The notes: generated by a model from the letters alone, not told the origin. Positions 48,776 to 57,677 are shown, counted from the stretch's first letter. The stretch is 64,000 nt of DNA from Agromyces fucosus (GCF_004134865.1 NZ_SDPO01000002.1:620001-684000), one strand, 5' to 3'. A program made the numbers and translations.

Positions 48776-50421
48776 CTGGCCCCGGCGCCCGCCGCGACCG
48801 CCGCCTCGAGCGTCGGGTAGACCCGCCCGGCCGACTCGAGCCCCGAGAACCAACTCGTGCGGCGTGCGACCTGCGCCCCCGACTCGGGCACGGCGGCGAG
48901 CCGCAGCTCGACGCCGGTCGCTGCGAGCTCACGGTCGAGGTCGGCGAGCGTGTCCAGCACCGTGATCGACGTCGCGGAGAGCCGGGTGAGTTCGAGGGCG
49001 ACCGCACGGACGTGCGCGCCGCCTGCAGCGGCATCGGCCGCCGCGGCGAGCACCGCGTTCTCGTTGGCGAGCACGTTCGCCGTGTAGAGCGGCCCCATGA
49101 GCCGCACCGGCAGCACGCCGTCGACCGGCTCGCCGACCTCGACGCGCAGCCGGTTGAGCTCGCGCAGCACGGCGACGAAGGTGGCGAGGATCCCGACGAG
49201 CACCGCGAGCAGCAGGCCCGCGGTGAGCCCGACGAACGCGGTCGCCACGGCGATCCAGAAGTCGGTCCGGCTGACGCGCCAGAAGCGCACGAGCGAGCCG
49301 ACGTCGATCAGCCCGATCACGGCGACGAACACGAGGGCGGCGAGCGTCGCCTGCGGCAGCAGGCTCAGCACCGGCCCGAGGAACAGCGCCACGAGCACGG
49401 CGAGCACCACGGTCACGAGCGTCGCGAGCTGCGTGCGCGCACCGGCGCCCTGGTTCACGGCGCTCTGCGAGAAGCCGCCCGCGGCGGGCAGCACCTGGAA
49501 CAACGAGCCGACCGTGTTCGCGGCACCCGTGGCGAAGAGCTCCTGGTCGCTGTCGATCTGCGGCTCGCCGGGCTTTCGGATGCCCCGCGCCACCGCGGCG
49601 GACTCGAGGAAGGCCATCACCGCGATCGCGATCGCACCGGGCAGCAGTTCGGGCACGTGTGCGAACGAGGGCAGCGACGGCGGCGGGAAGCCCTGCGGCA
49701 CGGGCGGGATGAGTTCGACACCCGCTCCCTCGAGACCGGCGAACGCGACGAGCAGGATGCCGCCGACGACGACGAGCAGCGGCCCCGGAACTCGCGCGGC
49801 GAATCGCTTCAGCAGGAAGAGCACGGCGATCGATCCGGCCGAGAGCGCGATCGTCGCCGCATTCGCGCCGGGCACAGCCTCGACGACGGCGACGAGCGAG
49901 CGGATGAATCCATGACCCGAGAAGTTCGACGTCTCGCCGAGGAGCTTCGGCAGCTGGCCGACGGCGACCGTGGCGCCGACGCCCACCTGGATGCCGACGA
50001 TCGTCGCCTTCGAGATGTTCTCGACGAGTGAGCCGAGCCGGAACAGCCGGCAGACCAGCAGCAGGAGTCCGACCATGAGCGTGAGCGCCATGAGGTCGGG
50101 CACGGGGTCGTCGGATCCCGCGGCGACACCGGCAGAGACGAGCGTCGTCGCCGTCAGCGTCGCGATCGTCGACGTCGTCGAGACGCTCATCGCCCGCGAG
50201 CCGCCGAGCATCGCGTACACGAGCATCGGCACCATGCACGTGTAGAGGCCGATCTCGACGGGCAGGTTCGCGATCGTCGCGTACGCCATCGCCTGCGGGA
50301 CCACGACCGCTCCCGCCGAGAGCCCGGCGAGGAGGTCGGGCCCGAGCCATCCGCGCCGGTAGCCCCGAAGGGTCGGGAACAGCAGTGCACGCCGCCGGCG
50401 TGCAACGCCCGTCTGCGACAT
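48772..50421 (-). CDS. SulP family inorganic anion transporter
   Basis: 549 residues: about twelve membrane helices with the SulP signature DLLAGLSAGAVVVPQAMAYATIANLPVEIGLYT near the N-terminus and a C-terminal STAS domain (about 430-540; VRAVALELTRLSATSITVLDTLADLDREL). Typical substrates are sulfate or bicarbonate. It is the last gene of the arylsulfatase-HAD-SulP operon, so sulfate is the likely cargo. ATG 50421 has GGAGAG upstream, 9 nt after the HAD stop. Confidence 0.92.
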   Translation of the reverse strand: MSQTGVARRRRALLFPTLRGYRRGWLGPDLLAGLSAGAVVVPQAMAYATIANLPVEIGLYTCMVPMLVYAMLGGSRAMSVSTTSTIATLTATTLVSAGVAAGSDDPVPDLMALTLMVGLLLLVCRLFRLGSLVENISKATIVGIQVGVGATVAVGQLPKLLGETSNFSGHGFIRSLVAVVEAVPGANAATIALSAGSIAVLFLLKRFAARVPGPLLVVVGGILLVAFAGLEGAGVELIPPVPQGFPPPSLPSFAHVPELLPGAIAIAVMAFLESAAVARGIRKPGEPQIDSDQELFATGAANTVGSLFQVLPAAGGFSQSAVNQGAGARTQLATLVTVVLAVLVALFLGPVLSLLPQATLAALVFVAVIGLIDVGSLVRFWRVSRTDFWIAVATAFVGLTAGLLLAVLVGILATFVAVLRELNRLRVEVGEPVDGVLPVRLMGPLYTANVLANENAVLAAAADAAAGGAHVRAVALELTRLSATSITVLDTLADLDRELAATGVELRLAAVPESGAQVARRTSWFSGLESAGRVYPTLEAAVAAGAGAS

Positions 50422-50429
50422 CCGCTCTC

Positions 50430-51377
50430 CTACGCCACGGGGTCGGGGAAGATCCGCGACCAGTCGCGCGCCACGCTGACGACCGTGATGCCGCGATCGG
50501 ATGCCGCGGCGAGCGCCTGCTCGGCGCCCCGGTCGTACGGGGTGTCGCCGCGACCCGAGTCGTCGTCGTGGTGCACGAGCAGGGCGAGGCCGCCGCCCTT
50601 CCGCGCGAACTCGAGCATCGGCAGGTCGCCGTTCGAGTTGCCGCCGGCGATGAGGGGCCGACGCCCGATTCGACTCCAGATGCGAACGGGCTTCTCGGGC
50701 CCGTCGTCGAAGAAATCGAGCCCGGCGGTGTAGCGCACCTCCCCCGAATCCGCGTCCCACGCGAGGCCGAGCGCCGAGCCGACGACGTGCTCCGGGGGAA
50801 TCCCGTAGTACTGCTGGGTCATCGGTCGCATGAAGTCGCGCTCGCCGCCCGAGACGATGTAGACGGTGAATCCGTGTGCCTCGAGGTACCGCATGAGTTC
50901 CACCATCGGCGCGTAGATCGCCTCGGCGTACGGCCTGCCGAGGGCGAGGTGCTTCGCCGACTCGTAGAACTCGCCCACACTCGCCGCGTAGTCTTCGACG
51001 CTCATTCCCGCGGTGATGCCGACGAGGGCGCCGATGAGGATCTGCAGGTCGCTGTCATCGCCTTGGTAGTGCTTGTCGATCGCGGCGCCGAGCCAGCCGT
51101 AGTCGCCGGTGACGGCCGCCTTGTACGGCTGCTTCTCGGCGAGCGACGGGTCGGCTTCGGCCTGCACCTTCCACTGCCCGACGATGTAGTGCAGCTGCGT
51201 CGGCATGGGCTTCTCGGTCCAGAGCGTGCCGTCGTTGTCGAAGACCGCGACGCGCTCCTCGACCGGAACCGCACCGGGGCCTTCGGTGACGGATGCCACG
51301 AAGTCGATGATCGCGTCGCGGGTCGCGCCGTCCGTCCACGACGGCAACGCCCGCACGGCGTCGAGCGCCCCGCTCAT
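50430..51377 (-). CDS. HAD family hydrolase
   Basis: 315-residue haloacid dehalogenase-fold phosphatase. Motif I VAVFDNDGTLW (nucleophile Asp47), motif II YIVSGGERDF, motif IV region RPLIAGGNSNGDLPML; a large cap between I and II. A phosphoserine phosphatase-like subclass is probable. No signal peptide. Its start overlaps the arylsulfatase stop (ATGA), showing tight coupling. Confidence 0.88.
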   Translation of the reverse strand: MSGALDAVRALPSWTDGATRDAIIDFVASVTEGPGAVPVEERVAVFDNDGTLWTEKPMPTQLHYIVGQWKVQAEADPSLAEKQPYKAAVTGDYGWLGAAIDKHYQGDDSDLQILIGALVGITAGMSVEDYAASVGEFYESAKHLALGRPYAEAIYAPMVELMRYLEAHGFTVYIVSGGERDFMRPMTQQYYGIPPEHVVGSALGLAWDADSGEVRYTAGLDFFDDGPEKPVRIWSRIGRRPLIAGGNSNGDLPMLEFARKGGGLALLVHHDDDSGRGDTPYDRGAEQALAAASDRGITVVSVARDWSRIFPDPVA

Positions 51378-53734
51378 TGCCGCGTCATCGCGATCTGCAT
51401 CTGGTGCGCCGGGTCGATGAGGTGGTCGTGATCGTCGTCGCCGACATCGAGGCGCACCCAGGCGATCTTGCCCGTGAACGCATTGCCGGTCGCCTCGTAG
51501 TCGGCCGACACGGGCGACGCGACATCCGCTCCGACGTCGACCGTCTCGTCCATCGAGAAGAAGAACGGCAGCGTGCGGCCCACCCGGCCCTCGCCGAGCT
51601 TCGTCTCGCCGTCGAAGAGCGTCACGGCGCCGCCCTTGCCGAGGCCACCGCCGTCGTACGCGAAGTGCACGCGGAGCTCGTGGGCACCCGGCTCGAGCAC
51701 GGTCTCGGAGGTCGTGTAGTCGGTCTCGATGCCCATGACGTTGTACGCGAACCGCAGCGTCCCCTCGTGCAGGTACATGCTCCACCCGCCGTAGGAGCCG
51801 CCCTGGGCGATGATCACCCCGGCGCCGCCGCCCTCGGGGATCGTCACCTTCGCCGTCACCGTGAACGACTTGTTCTTGATGTTGACGACCGAGTTCTCGC
51901 TGAGGCGCTTCATGCCCGAGTACAGGGTCTGAGAGGTGCCCTTCACGAGGGCGGGGCGCCCGGCGATCTCCTCGTTGAACCGCTCGGCCGAGCGGATGTC
52001 CATGGGCAGCACGTTGAAGCGCGCGGCCTGGATCAGGAAGAGTCGCTGCAGCTCCGCGAGCTTCGCGGGCTCCTTCGCCGCGAGGTCGTTCGACTGGGTC
52101 CAGTCCTCCTCGACGTTGTAGAGCTCCCACACGTCGTCGTCGAGGCCGTGGCTCGACGCGAGCCACGGGTCCTTGTGCTTGGCGACGGCGGTCCAGCCCT
52201 TGTGGAAGATCGCGCGGTTGCCGAGCATCTCGAAGTACTGGGTCGTGTGCACCTCGTCGGCGTCGGCGGACGCGAACGAGGAGTTCATGGGCGTGCCCTC
52301 GTAGGGGCGCTGCGTGACGCCGTGCACGGTCGCCGGCTCGGGGATGCCGGCCGCTTCGAGCACGGTCGGCGCGACGTCGATGACGTGCGCGAACTGGTCG
52401 CGGATCTCGCCGCGCGCGGCGATGCCGTTCGGCCACGAGACGATCGTGCCGTTGCGGGTGCCGCCCCAGTGGCTCGCCACCTGCTTCGTCCACTGGTAGG
52501 GCGTGTCCATCGCGTGCGCCCAGCCGATCGCGTAGTGGTTGTACGAGCGGGGCGTGCCCAGGTCGTCCTTGTGCTCGATGAGGTAGGCGTCGTCTTCGAG
52601 CTCGTTCATGTGGTTGATCGTGAACGCCTCGTTCGTCGTGCCCTTCATGGTGCCCTCGGCGGATGCCCCGTTGTCGCCGATGATCACGTAGACGAGCGTG
52701 TCGTCGAGCACGTCGAGCTCTTCGAGCGCGTCGAGCAGCTCGCCGACGTAGTGGTCGGCGTACTCGAGGTACCCGGCGTAGACCTCCATCTCGCGGGCGA
52801 GCACGGGGTGCAGCTCGGGGTTCATCTCGTCCCACGCGGGGATGCCGGGGCTGCGCTCGGTGAGCACCGCGTTCTCGGGGATGACGCCGAGCGCCTTCTG
52901 CCGCGCGAAGGTCTCTTCACGGAGGGCGTCCCACCCCTGGTCGAACTTGCCTGCGTACTTGTCGGCCCACTCGGCGGGCACGTGGTGCGGGGCGTGCGTC
53001 GCGCCCGGCGCGAAGTAGGTGAAGAAGGGCTTGTCGGGGGCGAGCGCCTTCTGCTGCTTGGTCCAGTCGATGGCCTTCTGGGTCATGTCGGCCATGAAGT
53101 GATAGCCCTCTTCGGGCGTGCCCCACGGCTCGACCGGCGTCGTGCCCTCGTAGATCGCGGGGTACCACTGGTTGGTCTCGCCGCCGATGAAGCCGTAGAA
53201 GTACTCGAAGCCGCCGCCGGGGCTCGGCCATTGGTCGAACGGACCGACGGGGCTCGACTGCCAGACGGGCACCTCGTGGCACTTGCCGAACTGGGCCGTG
53301 CTGTAGCCGTTGAGCTTCAGCGTCTCGGCGAGCGGGGCGCAGTTGTTCGGGCGCAGCGAGCTGTAGCCGGGCGCGCTCGTCGCGATCTCGGTGATGCCGC
53401 CCATGCCGACGGTGTGGTGGTTGCGCCCGGAGAGCAGCGCGGCACGCGTCGGCGAGCAGAGCGCCGTCGTGTGGAAGCGGGTGTACTTCAGGCCCTGCGC
53501 GGCGACGCGCTCGAAGTTCGGAGTGTGCACGGGCCCGCCGAAGGCGCTCGAGGCGCCGAAGCCGGTGTCGTCGATGAGCACGACGAGCACGTTGGGCGCC
53601 CCCTCGGGGGGCAGCAGCCGCTCGATCGGCGGGTAGTGCGTGTCGGGGTCCGTCGCGTCGTACGTCACGGTGCCCGTGTAGGCCAGGTCCGGAATCGGCA
53701 ATGACGAACGCTGGACGTCGGGCTTGGTGCTCAC
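51374..53734 (-). CDS. Arylsulfatase (type I, formylglycine-dependent)
   Basis: 786 residues. Metal Asp pair in VVLIDDTGFG (55-56), modified Cys93 in CSPTRAALLSGRNHH, then FGKCHEVP, ATHAPHHVP and VIGDNGAS. A C-terminal beta-sandwich (~590-770) follows the catalytic domain. The Cys needs a formylglycine-generating enzyme not found here. No signal peptide, so cytoplasmic action on imported sulfate esters is inferred. GTG 53734 has GGGGAG 8 nt upstream. The 170 bp beyond it hold no clear gene. Confidence 0.92.
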   Translation of the reverse strand: MSTKPDVQRSSLPIPDLAYTGTVTYDATDPDTHYPPIERLLPPEGAPNVLVVLIDDTGFGASSAFGGPVHTPNFERVAAQGLKYTRFHTTALCSPTRAALLSGRNHHTVGMGGITEIATSAPGYSSLRPNNCAPLAETLKLNGYSTAQFGKCHEVPVWQSSPVGPFDQWPSPGGGFEYFYGFIGGETNQWYPAIYEGTTPVEPWGTPEEGYHFMADMTQKAIDWTKQQKALAPDKPFFTYFAPGATHAPHHVPAEWADKYAGKFDQGWDALREETFARQKALGVIPENAVLTERSPGIPAWDEMNPELHPVLAREMEVYAGYLEYADHYVGELLDALEELDVLDDTLVYVIIGDNGASAEGTMKGTTNEAFTINHMNELEDDAYLIEHKDDLGTPRSYNHYAIGWAHAMDTPYQWTKQVASHWGGTRNGTIVSWPNGIAARGEIRDQFAHVIDVAPTVLEAAGIPEPATVHGVTQRPYEGTPMNSSFASADADEVHTTQYFEMLGNRAIFHKGWTAVAKHKDPWLASSHGLDDDVWELYNVEEDWTQSNDLAAKEPAKLAELQRLFLIQAARFNVLPMDIRSAERFNEEIAGRPALVKGTSQTLYSGMKRLSENSVVNIKNKSFTVTAKVTIPEGGGAGVIIAQGGSYGGWSMYLHEGTLRFAYNVMGIETDYTTSETVLEPGAHELRVHFAYDGGGLGKGGAVTLFDGETKLGEGRVGRTLPFFFSMDETVDVGADVASPVSADYEATGNAFTGKIAWVRLDVGDDDHDHLIDPAHQMQIAMTRQ

Positions 53735-53904
53735 AGTCGGTCTCCCCGGTCTGGGAGGGCGACGACGAGGGCGGATGCCCCCTGCATTCACCCTTCCCGC
53801 TCAGAAGCCGTCGACCCCCGACGGCTGCATCTCCACCGTGTCACATGGCGTGCGCGCTGACAATGTCGACACGGCCGGCGCGCGGAGAGTTCGGCGTGGC
53901 GACG

Positions 53905-55467
53905 TCAGAACTCGCCCCCGGGGTGGTCGGTCGCCGGCAGGTCCCGCACCGCCGGCCCCTCGATGAGCCGGCCGGATGCCTCGAACCGCGACCCGTGCAA
54001 CGGACAGTCCCAGGTCATCTCGGCGTCGTTCCAGCGCACCACCCCGCCGAGGTGCGTGCAGATCGCGCGAACGGCGCAGGTCCGACCGCCGACGGTCGAC
54101 ACGCCGACCGGCACGCCCCCGCGGGACGCCACGACGCCGGCACCCTCGACGGGCCGCGGCACCGGCGCCGTGCGCGTCTCGGCCCGTGCCCAGCCCGCGA
54201 CGAGTTCTCGCGCGACCTTGGCGTTCTCCGAGATGCCCCGGCTCGCGTCGGAGGGCACGGTCAGCCGCGTGCCGAGGGTCCGGATCCAGGGCTGCTGCGC
54301 GCGCCACGGTTCGCCCAGGATCTCCGCGGAGATGCGCAGCGCAGCGGCCACGCCGTTCGTGAGACCCCACTTCGCGTAGCCCGTCGCGAACCAGACTCGA
54401 CCCCGGCCACGCGGCATCCTGCCGGCGAAGGGCACGAGGTTCAGCGACTCATAGTCCTGCGCCGACCAGCGATGGGTGAGTCGGGCGCCGGAGAAGTGCC
54501 GCCGCGTCCACTGCACGAGGTCCTCGGCGCGCGCGGCGGCGGAGTCCACCCTGCCGACGGGGTGCTCGTTGCCGCTGACGATGAGCCGCGAGCCGGCGGC
54601 TCCCGCGTCGGCACGCAGCGATGCGGAGCGCAGCGAACGGGTCGGCTGGTCGACCGAGAGGAAGAGGCCGGGCATCGGCGGGTCGTCGACATCGAAGGCG
54701 GCGATGTAGGAACGCGAGTGCCGCGTCTTCGCGAAGTACAGGCCGCGATCGAGGATCGGCGTGGCAGTGGCCACGACGACGTCGCTCGCGCGGAGGTCTC
54801 CCTGGTCGGTCTCGAGGACCGCTGGATCCCCGGCGTGCACGTCGCGCACCCGCACGCCGGTCACGAGCACGCCACCGGCGGCGACGAACGCGCGGGCGAG
54901 CTCGAGCATGAGCCGGTACGGGTCGACGGCGAGCTGCCGCTCCAGCGCGACCCCACCGGCGAACGGGAACGGCAGCGACATCCGGTCGACCAGCTCGACC
55001 GGCAGGCCCGCCTCGCGCGCCGCCTCGTACTCGGCCCGCACGACGGCGAGACCGGCCATCGACTGGGCATAGCTGTACGCCGTCTCGTGCGCGACGGGAA
55101 CCTCGTGCGCGGTGACGAACTCGGCGAGCCACGCCTGCCCCTCGAGGTTCGCCTCGACGTAGGCGCGGGTCACCCTGGCGGAATGGGATCGACGGATCTG
55201 CCGAAGCCGGGATCCCTGCAGCACGCTCGCCTTGCCGGTGTTCCCACCCGACGCGAGCGCCGCCACTTCGCTTGCTTCGACGATCGTGACGGAACGACCG
55301 GCGCTCTGCAGCATGAGCGCAGTCGAGAGGCCGGTGACACCCGCGCCGATGACGGCGACATCGACCCGCTCGTCGGGGAGCGGCGATCGCAGCCGTTCGT
55401 CGTCGAGCTGGTCGTCGGCACGCCGGTCGTCGGCGGAGTCCGGGCGGTCCTTCCAGTACACGTCCAT
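53905..55467 (-). CDS. FAD-dependent oxidoreductase with C-terminal Rieske domain
   Basis: About 520 residues. The DadA-type FAD domain begins VDVAVIGAGVTGLSTALMLQ, with NTGKASVLQGSRL and a C-terminal VWFATGYAKWGLTNG. The Rieske domain occupies the last ~100 residues: CTHLGG and CPLHGSRFEASG bind a [2Fe-2S] cluster. Such fusions (YhfW-like) probably oxidise an amine or amino acid and pass electrons to the cluster; the substrate is unknown. ATG 55467 is chosen; an in-frame TTG lies 12 nt upstream. Transcribed alone. Confidence 0.88.
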   Translation of the reverse strand: MDVYWKDRPDSADDRRADDQLDDERLRSPLPDERVDVAVIGAGVTGLSTALMLQSAGRSVTIVEASEVAALASGGNTGKASVLQGSRLRQIRRSHSARVTRAYVEANLEGQAWLAEFVTAHEVPVAHETAYSYAQSMAGLAVVRAEYEAAREAGLPVELVDRMSLPFPFAGGVALERQLAVDPYRLMLELARAFVAAGGVLVTGVRVRDVHAGDPAVLETDQGDLRASDVVVATATPILDRGLYFAKTRHSRSYIAAFDVDDPPMPGLFLSVDQPTRSLRSASLRADAGAAGSRLIVSGNEHPVGRVDSAAARAEDLVQWTRRHFSGARLTHRWSAQDYESLNLVPFAGRMPRGRGRVWFATGYAKWGLTNGVAAALRISAEILGEPWRAQQPWIRTLGTRLTVPSDASRGISENAKVARELVAGWARAETRTAPVPRPVEGAGVVASRGGVPVGVSTVGGRTCAVRAICTHLGGVVRWNDAEMTWDCPLHGSRFEASGRLIEGPAVRDLPATDHPGGEF

Positions 55468-55539
55468 GGCGCCAGTCAAGACCCGGCGCCGGGCGAGGGC
55501 AACGGGCTTGACCCGTCGCCGCTCGGTGGGTAGGCCGAG

Positions 55540-55812
55540 TCAGCCGGCGAGCAGCGCCGTCTTCAACCGCACCGGATCGATGCGCCAGTAGTTGTGCACC
55601 ACGTCGTCGATGAGGACGACCGGGATCTCCTCGGCGTAGCGGGCGCGCAGTTCGTCGTCGTCGAGGATCGAGCGCTCGTCGAACACGATGTGCGGCGGGG
55701 CATCGGTCGCCGCGACCTCGGCCATCACGGCCTGCACGACCTCTCGTGCGTCGTCGCAGAGATGGCAGCCGGGCTTGCCGACGAGGGTCAGTCGGATGTC
55801 GCGTTGTGGCAC
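55540..55812 (-). CDS. Glutaredoxin-like family protein
   Basis: 90 residues, thioredoxin fold: LTLVGKPGCHLCDDAREVV with CxxC at about 16-19, and EEIPVVLIDDVVHNYWRID with the cis-Pro loop. DUF836-type small thiol protein, cytoplasmic; partner unknown. GTG 55812 is 6 nt from a TACCCT box. Confidence 0.88.
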   Translation of the reverse strand: MPQRDIRLTLVGKPGCHLCDDAREVVQAVMAEVAATDAPPHIVFDERSILDDDELRARYAEEIPVVLIDDVVHNYWRIDPVRLKTALLAG

Positions 55813-55818
55813 TCTCTC

Positions 55819-55824
55819 AGGGTA
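55819..55824 (-). promoter_or_regulatory. -10 box of the glutaredoxin-like gene (leaderless type)
   Basis: TACCCT on the minus strand, 6 nt before GTG 55812. Confidence 0.45.
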
Positions 55825-55875
55825 CGCCGCAGAGCCTGGGGCGTGCGTCCGGAGCCGTGCCCGGGTACAGCGAAA

Positions 55876-55903
55876 AGCGCCAGGCCGCAGAGGGCCTGAC
55901 GCT
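55876..55903 (-). terminator. Terminator of the bS22 gene
   Basis: On the minus strand AGCG-T-CAGGCC, 6-nt loop, GGCCTG-G-CGCT, followed by TTTTC; 20 nt after the stop codon. Confidence 0.75.
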
Positions 55904-55922
55904 CAGCCGTCGTCTCGAAGGA

Positions 55923-56021
55923 CTACTTCTTGTTGCGACGCTGGTGGCGCGTCTTGCGAAGCAGCTTGCGGTGCTTCTTCTTCGCCATACGCTTGCGGCG
56001 CTTCTTGATGACGGAACCCAT
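55923..56021 (-). CDS. Small ribosomal subunit protein bS22 (AURKAIP1/COX24 domain)
   Basis: A 32-residue, strongly basic protein: starts MGSVIKKRRKRM, then KKKHRKLLRKTRHQRR. This matches the actinobacteria-specific 30S protein bS22 described in mycobacterial ribosome structures. ATG has GAGG 6 nt upstream. A -10 TAGACT lies at 56089-56094 and a terminator follows, so it is a single-gene unit. Confidence 0.92.
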   Translation of the reverse strand: MGSVIKKRRKRMAKKKHRKLLRKTRHQRRNKK

Positions 56022-56088
56022 CAGAACCTCACAGAAAAGATCGAGTCGGACGCGCGTGCCGCGGCCGGAGGCCAGAAAGCCTCGGGGT

Positions 56089-56094
56089 AGTCTA
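56089..56094 (-). promoter_or_regulatory. -10 box of the bS22 gene
   Basis: TAGACT on the minus strand, implying a leader of about 60 nt; consistent with the Shine-Dalgarno used by this gene. Confidence 0.45.
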
Positions 56095-56127
56095 CCGGAT
56101 CCGAACGGCAGCCTTCGCCCGATGGGT

Positions 56128-56133
56128 TAGCGT
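56128..56133 (+). promoter_or_regulatory. -10 box of the GNAT gene (leaderless type)
   Basis: TAGCGT, 6 nt before ATG 56140. Confidence 0.5.
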
Positions 56134-56139
56134 CGAGGG

Positions 56140-56649
56140 ATGCCCCGCCCCGATCTCGTGATCCGAACCACCGAGGAAGCCGACTGGCAGGCCGTGCGCG
56201 CGCTGCGACTCGAGATGCTGCGCGACACCCCGATCGCCTACGGAGAGACCCTCGCCACGGCCCTCGACGCCGAGGAGGCGACCTGGCGGGCGCGCGCCGC
56301 ACGTGGCACGACGCCCCGGCAGACCTCGATCGTGGCGATCGACGGCGACCGCTGGATCGGGCACATGGGCGGCTACATCCCGGATGCCACGTCGGGCCCG
56401 ATGCTCGTCGGCGTCTACGTGGCACCTGAGCACCGCGGCGACGAGGCCGGCGTCTCGCGGCGGCTGCTCGAAGCGGTCGAGCAGTGGGCGCGCGAGTTCG
56501 GCGGGACCCTGCGCCTCGAGGTGCACGAGGACAACCCGCGGGCGATCCGCTTCTACGAGAAGCTCGGGTTCACGCTCACCGGCCGCAGCCGCGAATACGA
56601 GCTCGCGCCGGGCGGGCTCGAACTCGAGATGATCAAGCCCCTGCACTGA
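56140..56649 (+). CDS. GNAT family N-acetyltransferase
   Basis: 169 residues, single GNAT fold: VIRTTEEADWQAVRALRLEML at the start, LVGVYVAPEHRGDEAGVSRRLL as the acetyl-CoA loop (R-x-x-G/A variant), LEVHEDNPRAIRFYEKLGF at motif B. Probably acetylates a small molecule or peptide; substrate unknown. Leaderless-type start. Confidence 0.9.
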   Translation: MPRPDLVIRTTEEADWQAVRALRLEMLRDTPIAYGETLATALDAEEATWRARAARGTTPRQTSIVAIDGDRWIGHMGGYIPDATSGPMLVGVYVAPEHRGDEAGVSRRLLEAVEQWAREFGGTLRLEVHEDNPRAIRFYEKLGFTLTGRSREYELAPGGLELEMIKPLH

Positions 56650-56660
56650 GCGCCGACGCG

Positions 56661-56710
56661 TGAGCTCGTCTGCTGGTTGAGCTCGTCTGCTGGTTGAGCT
56701 CGTCGAAACC
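56661..56710. repeat. 17-bp tandem repeat between GNAT and DUF1772 genes
   Basis: TGAGCTCGTCTGCTGGT occurs twice in direct succession (56661, 56678), then a third, diverging copy TGAGCTCGTCGAAACC. The last copy resembles one arm of the GGTTTCGAC...GTTGAGC repeat family of related genomes. Confidence 0.8.
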
Positions 56711-56729
56711 CGCACGGCAGACTGAACGC

Positions 56730-57212
56730 ATGCCCGCATACCTGGAAGTGCTGCTCGTCGTCGCGATCCTCGGCACCGGCATCGTCGCCGGCGTCTTCTT
56801 CGCCTTCTCGGGCTTCGTCACCCAGGGCATCGGGCGCCTGCCCGCCGCCGATGCCGCACGGGCCATGCGCGAGATCAACGTCACCGCGGTGCGGGCGCCG
56901 CTCATGCTCGCCATCTTCGGCACGGCGCTCGTCGTGGCGGTACTCGCCGTCATCGCGTTCCTCGGCGAACCCGAGGGCGCGACCTGGTGGTCGATCGGGG
57001 GCGCTGCGATCTACCTGATCGGCGTGGTGGGCGTGACGGGCGGCGCGAACGTTCCGCGGAACAACCGCCTGGCCGCACCGGCCGAGACGGATGCCACGGC
57101 ACTCGCCGCCGCGTGGCAGGCGTTCCGCCCGGGCTGGCTCGCGTGGAACCACGTGCGCACCGTCACGTCGGCCGCAGCGTGCCTGGCGTTCGTGCTCGCG
57201 GTGGTCGGGTGA
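56730..57212 (+). CDS. DUF1772 (anthrone oxygenase-like) membrane protein
   Basis: 160 residues, four membrane helices. FFAFSGFVTQGIGRLPAADAARAMREIN and NVPRNNRLA are DUF1772 hallmarks. Relatives include anthrone oxygenase-like proteins, but no activity can be claimed. ATG 56730 chosen; the in-frame upstream codons fall in the tandem repeat. Confidence 0.85.
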   Translation: MPAYLEVLLVVAILGTGIVAGVFFAFSGFVTQGIGRLPAADAARAMREINVTAVRAPLMLAIFGTALVVAVLAVIAFLGEPEGATWWSIGGAAIYLIGVVGVTGGANVPRNNRLAAPAETDATALAAAWQAFRPGWLAWNHVRTVTSAAACLAFVLAVVG

Positions 57213-57224
57213 TGCTCGAACGGG

Positions 57225-57665
57225 TCAGCGGCGCTTCTTGGGGCCGACGACCGCGGTGACCTGGTGCGCCGTCTCGGCGAACGCCTTGCCGATGGCGGAG
57301 GCGAACGCGAACTGCTCGTCGTTGAGGGCGATCTCCTCGCGGGCGCCGGCGCTCGCGAGCGTGGCGGCGTCGGCCGCGGCATCCGTCGACACGAAGGGGA
57401 TGAGCCAGTCCTCGAGCGTCTCGAGCGGCGTGCGGTCGAGCTTGTAGTACCGGTGCTGCCCCTCTTCGCGCACCGCGACGAGGCCCGACTCGCGAAGCAC
57501 CTTCAAGTGCTTGGAGACGGTGGGCTGGCTCGCACCGAGTGCGCTCACGATCTCGGAGACGCTGATCTCCCCACCCGACGACGGCACGTCTGCTTCGCGC
57601 TCGAGGAGCACCGCGAGGATGTCGCGCCGCGTCGAGTCCGCCACCACGTCGAAGATGTCCGCCAT
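57225..57665 (-). CDS. ArsR-type winged-helix transcriptional regulator
   Basis: 146 residues. The winged-helix DNA-binding domain fills 1-80: DSTRRDILAVLLER, VSEIVSALGASQPTVSKHLKVLRESGLVAVREEGQHRYYKLD. No metal-binding cysteines. The C-terminal 60 residues end in basic GPKKRR. Divergent from ktrB with 71 bp between, but no palindrome is obvious there. Leaderless-type start. Confidence 0.88.
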   Translation of the reverse strand: MADIFDVVADSTRRDILAVLLEREADVPSSGGEISVSEIVSALGASQPTVSKHLKVLRESGLVAVREEGQHRYYKLDRTPLETLEDWLIPFVSTDAAADAATLASAGAREEIALNDEQFAFASAIGKAFAETAHQVTAVVGPKKRR

Positions 57666-57671
57666 GCCCCA

Positions 57672-57677
57672 AGGCTA
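57672..57677 (-). promoter_or_regulatory. -10 box of the ArsR-type gene (leaderless type)
   Basis: TAGCCT on the minus strand, 6 nt before ATG 57665. Confidence 0.5.

Noticed and set aside
53735..53904. Possible small gene between the arylsulfatase and the Rieske oxidoreductase
   Set aside because: No start with a ribosome-binding site or leaderless box gives a sensible product; only weak TGTCGACA-type dyads are present.
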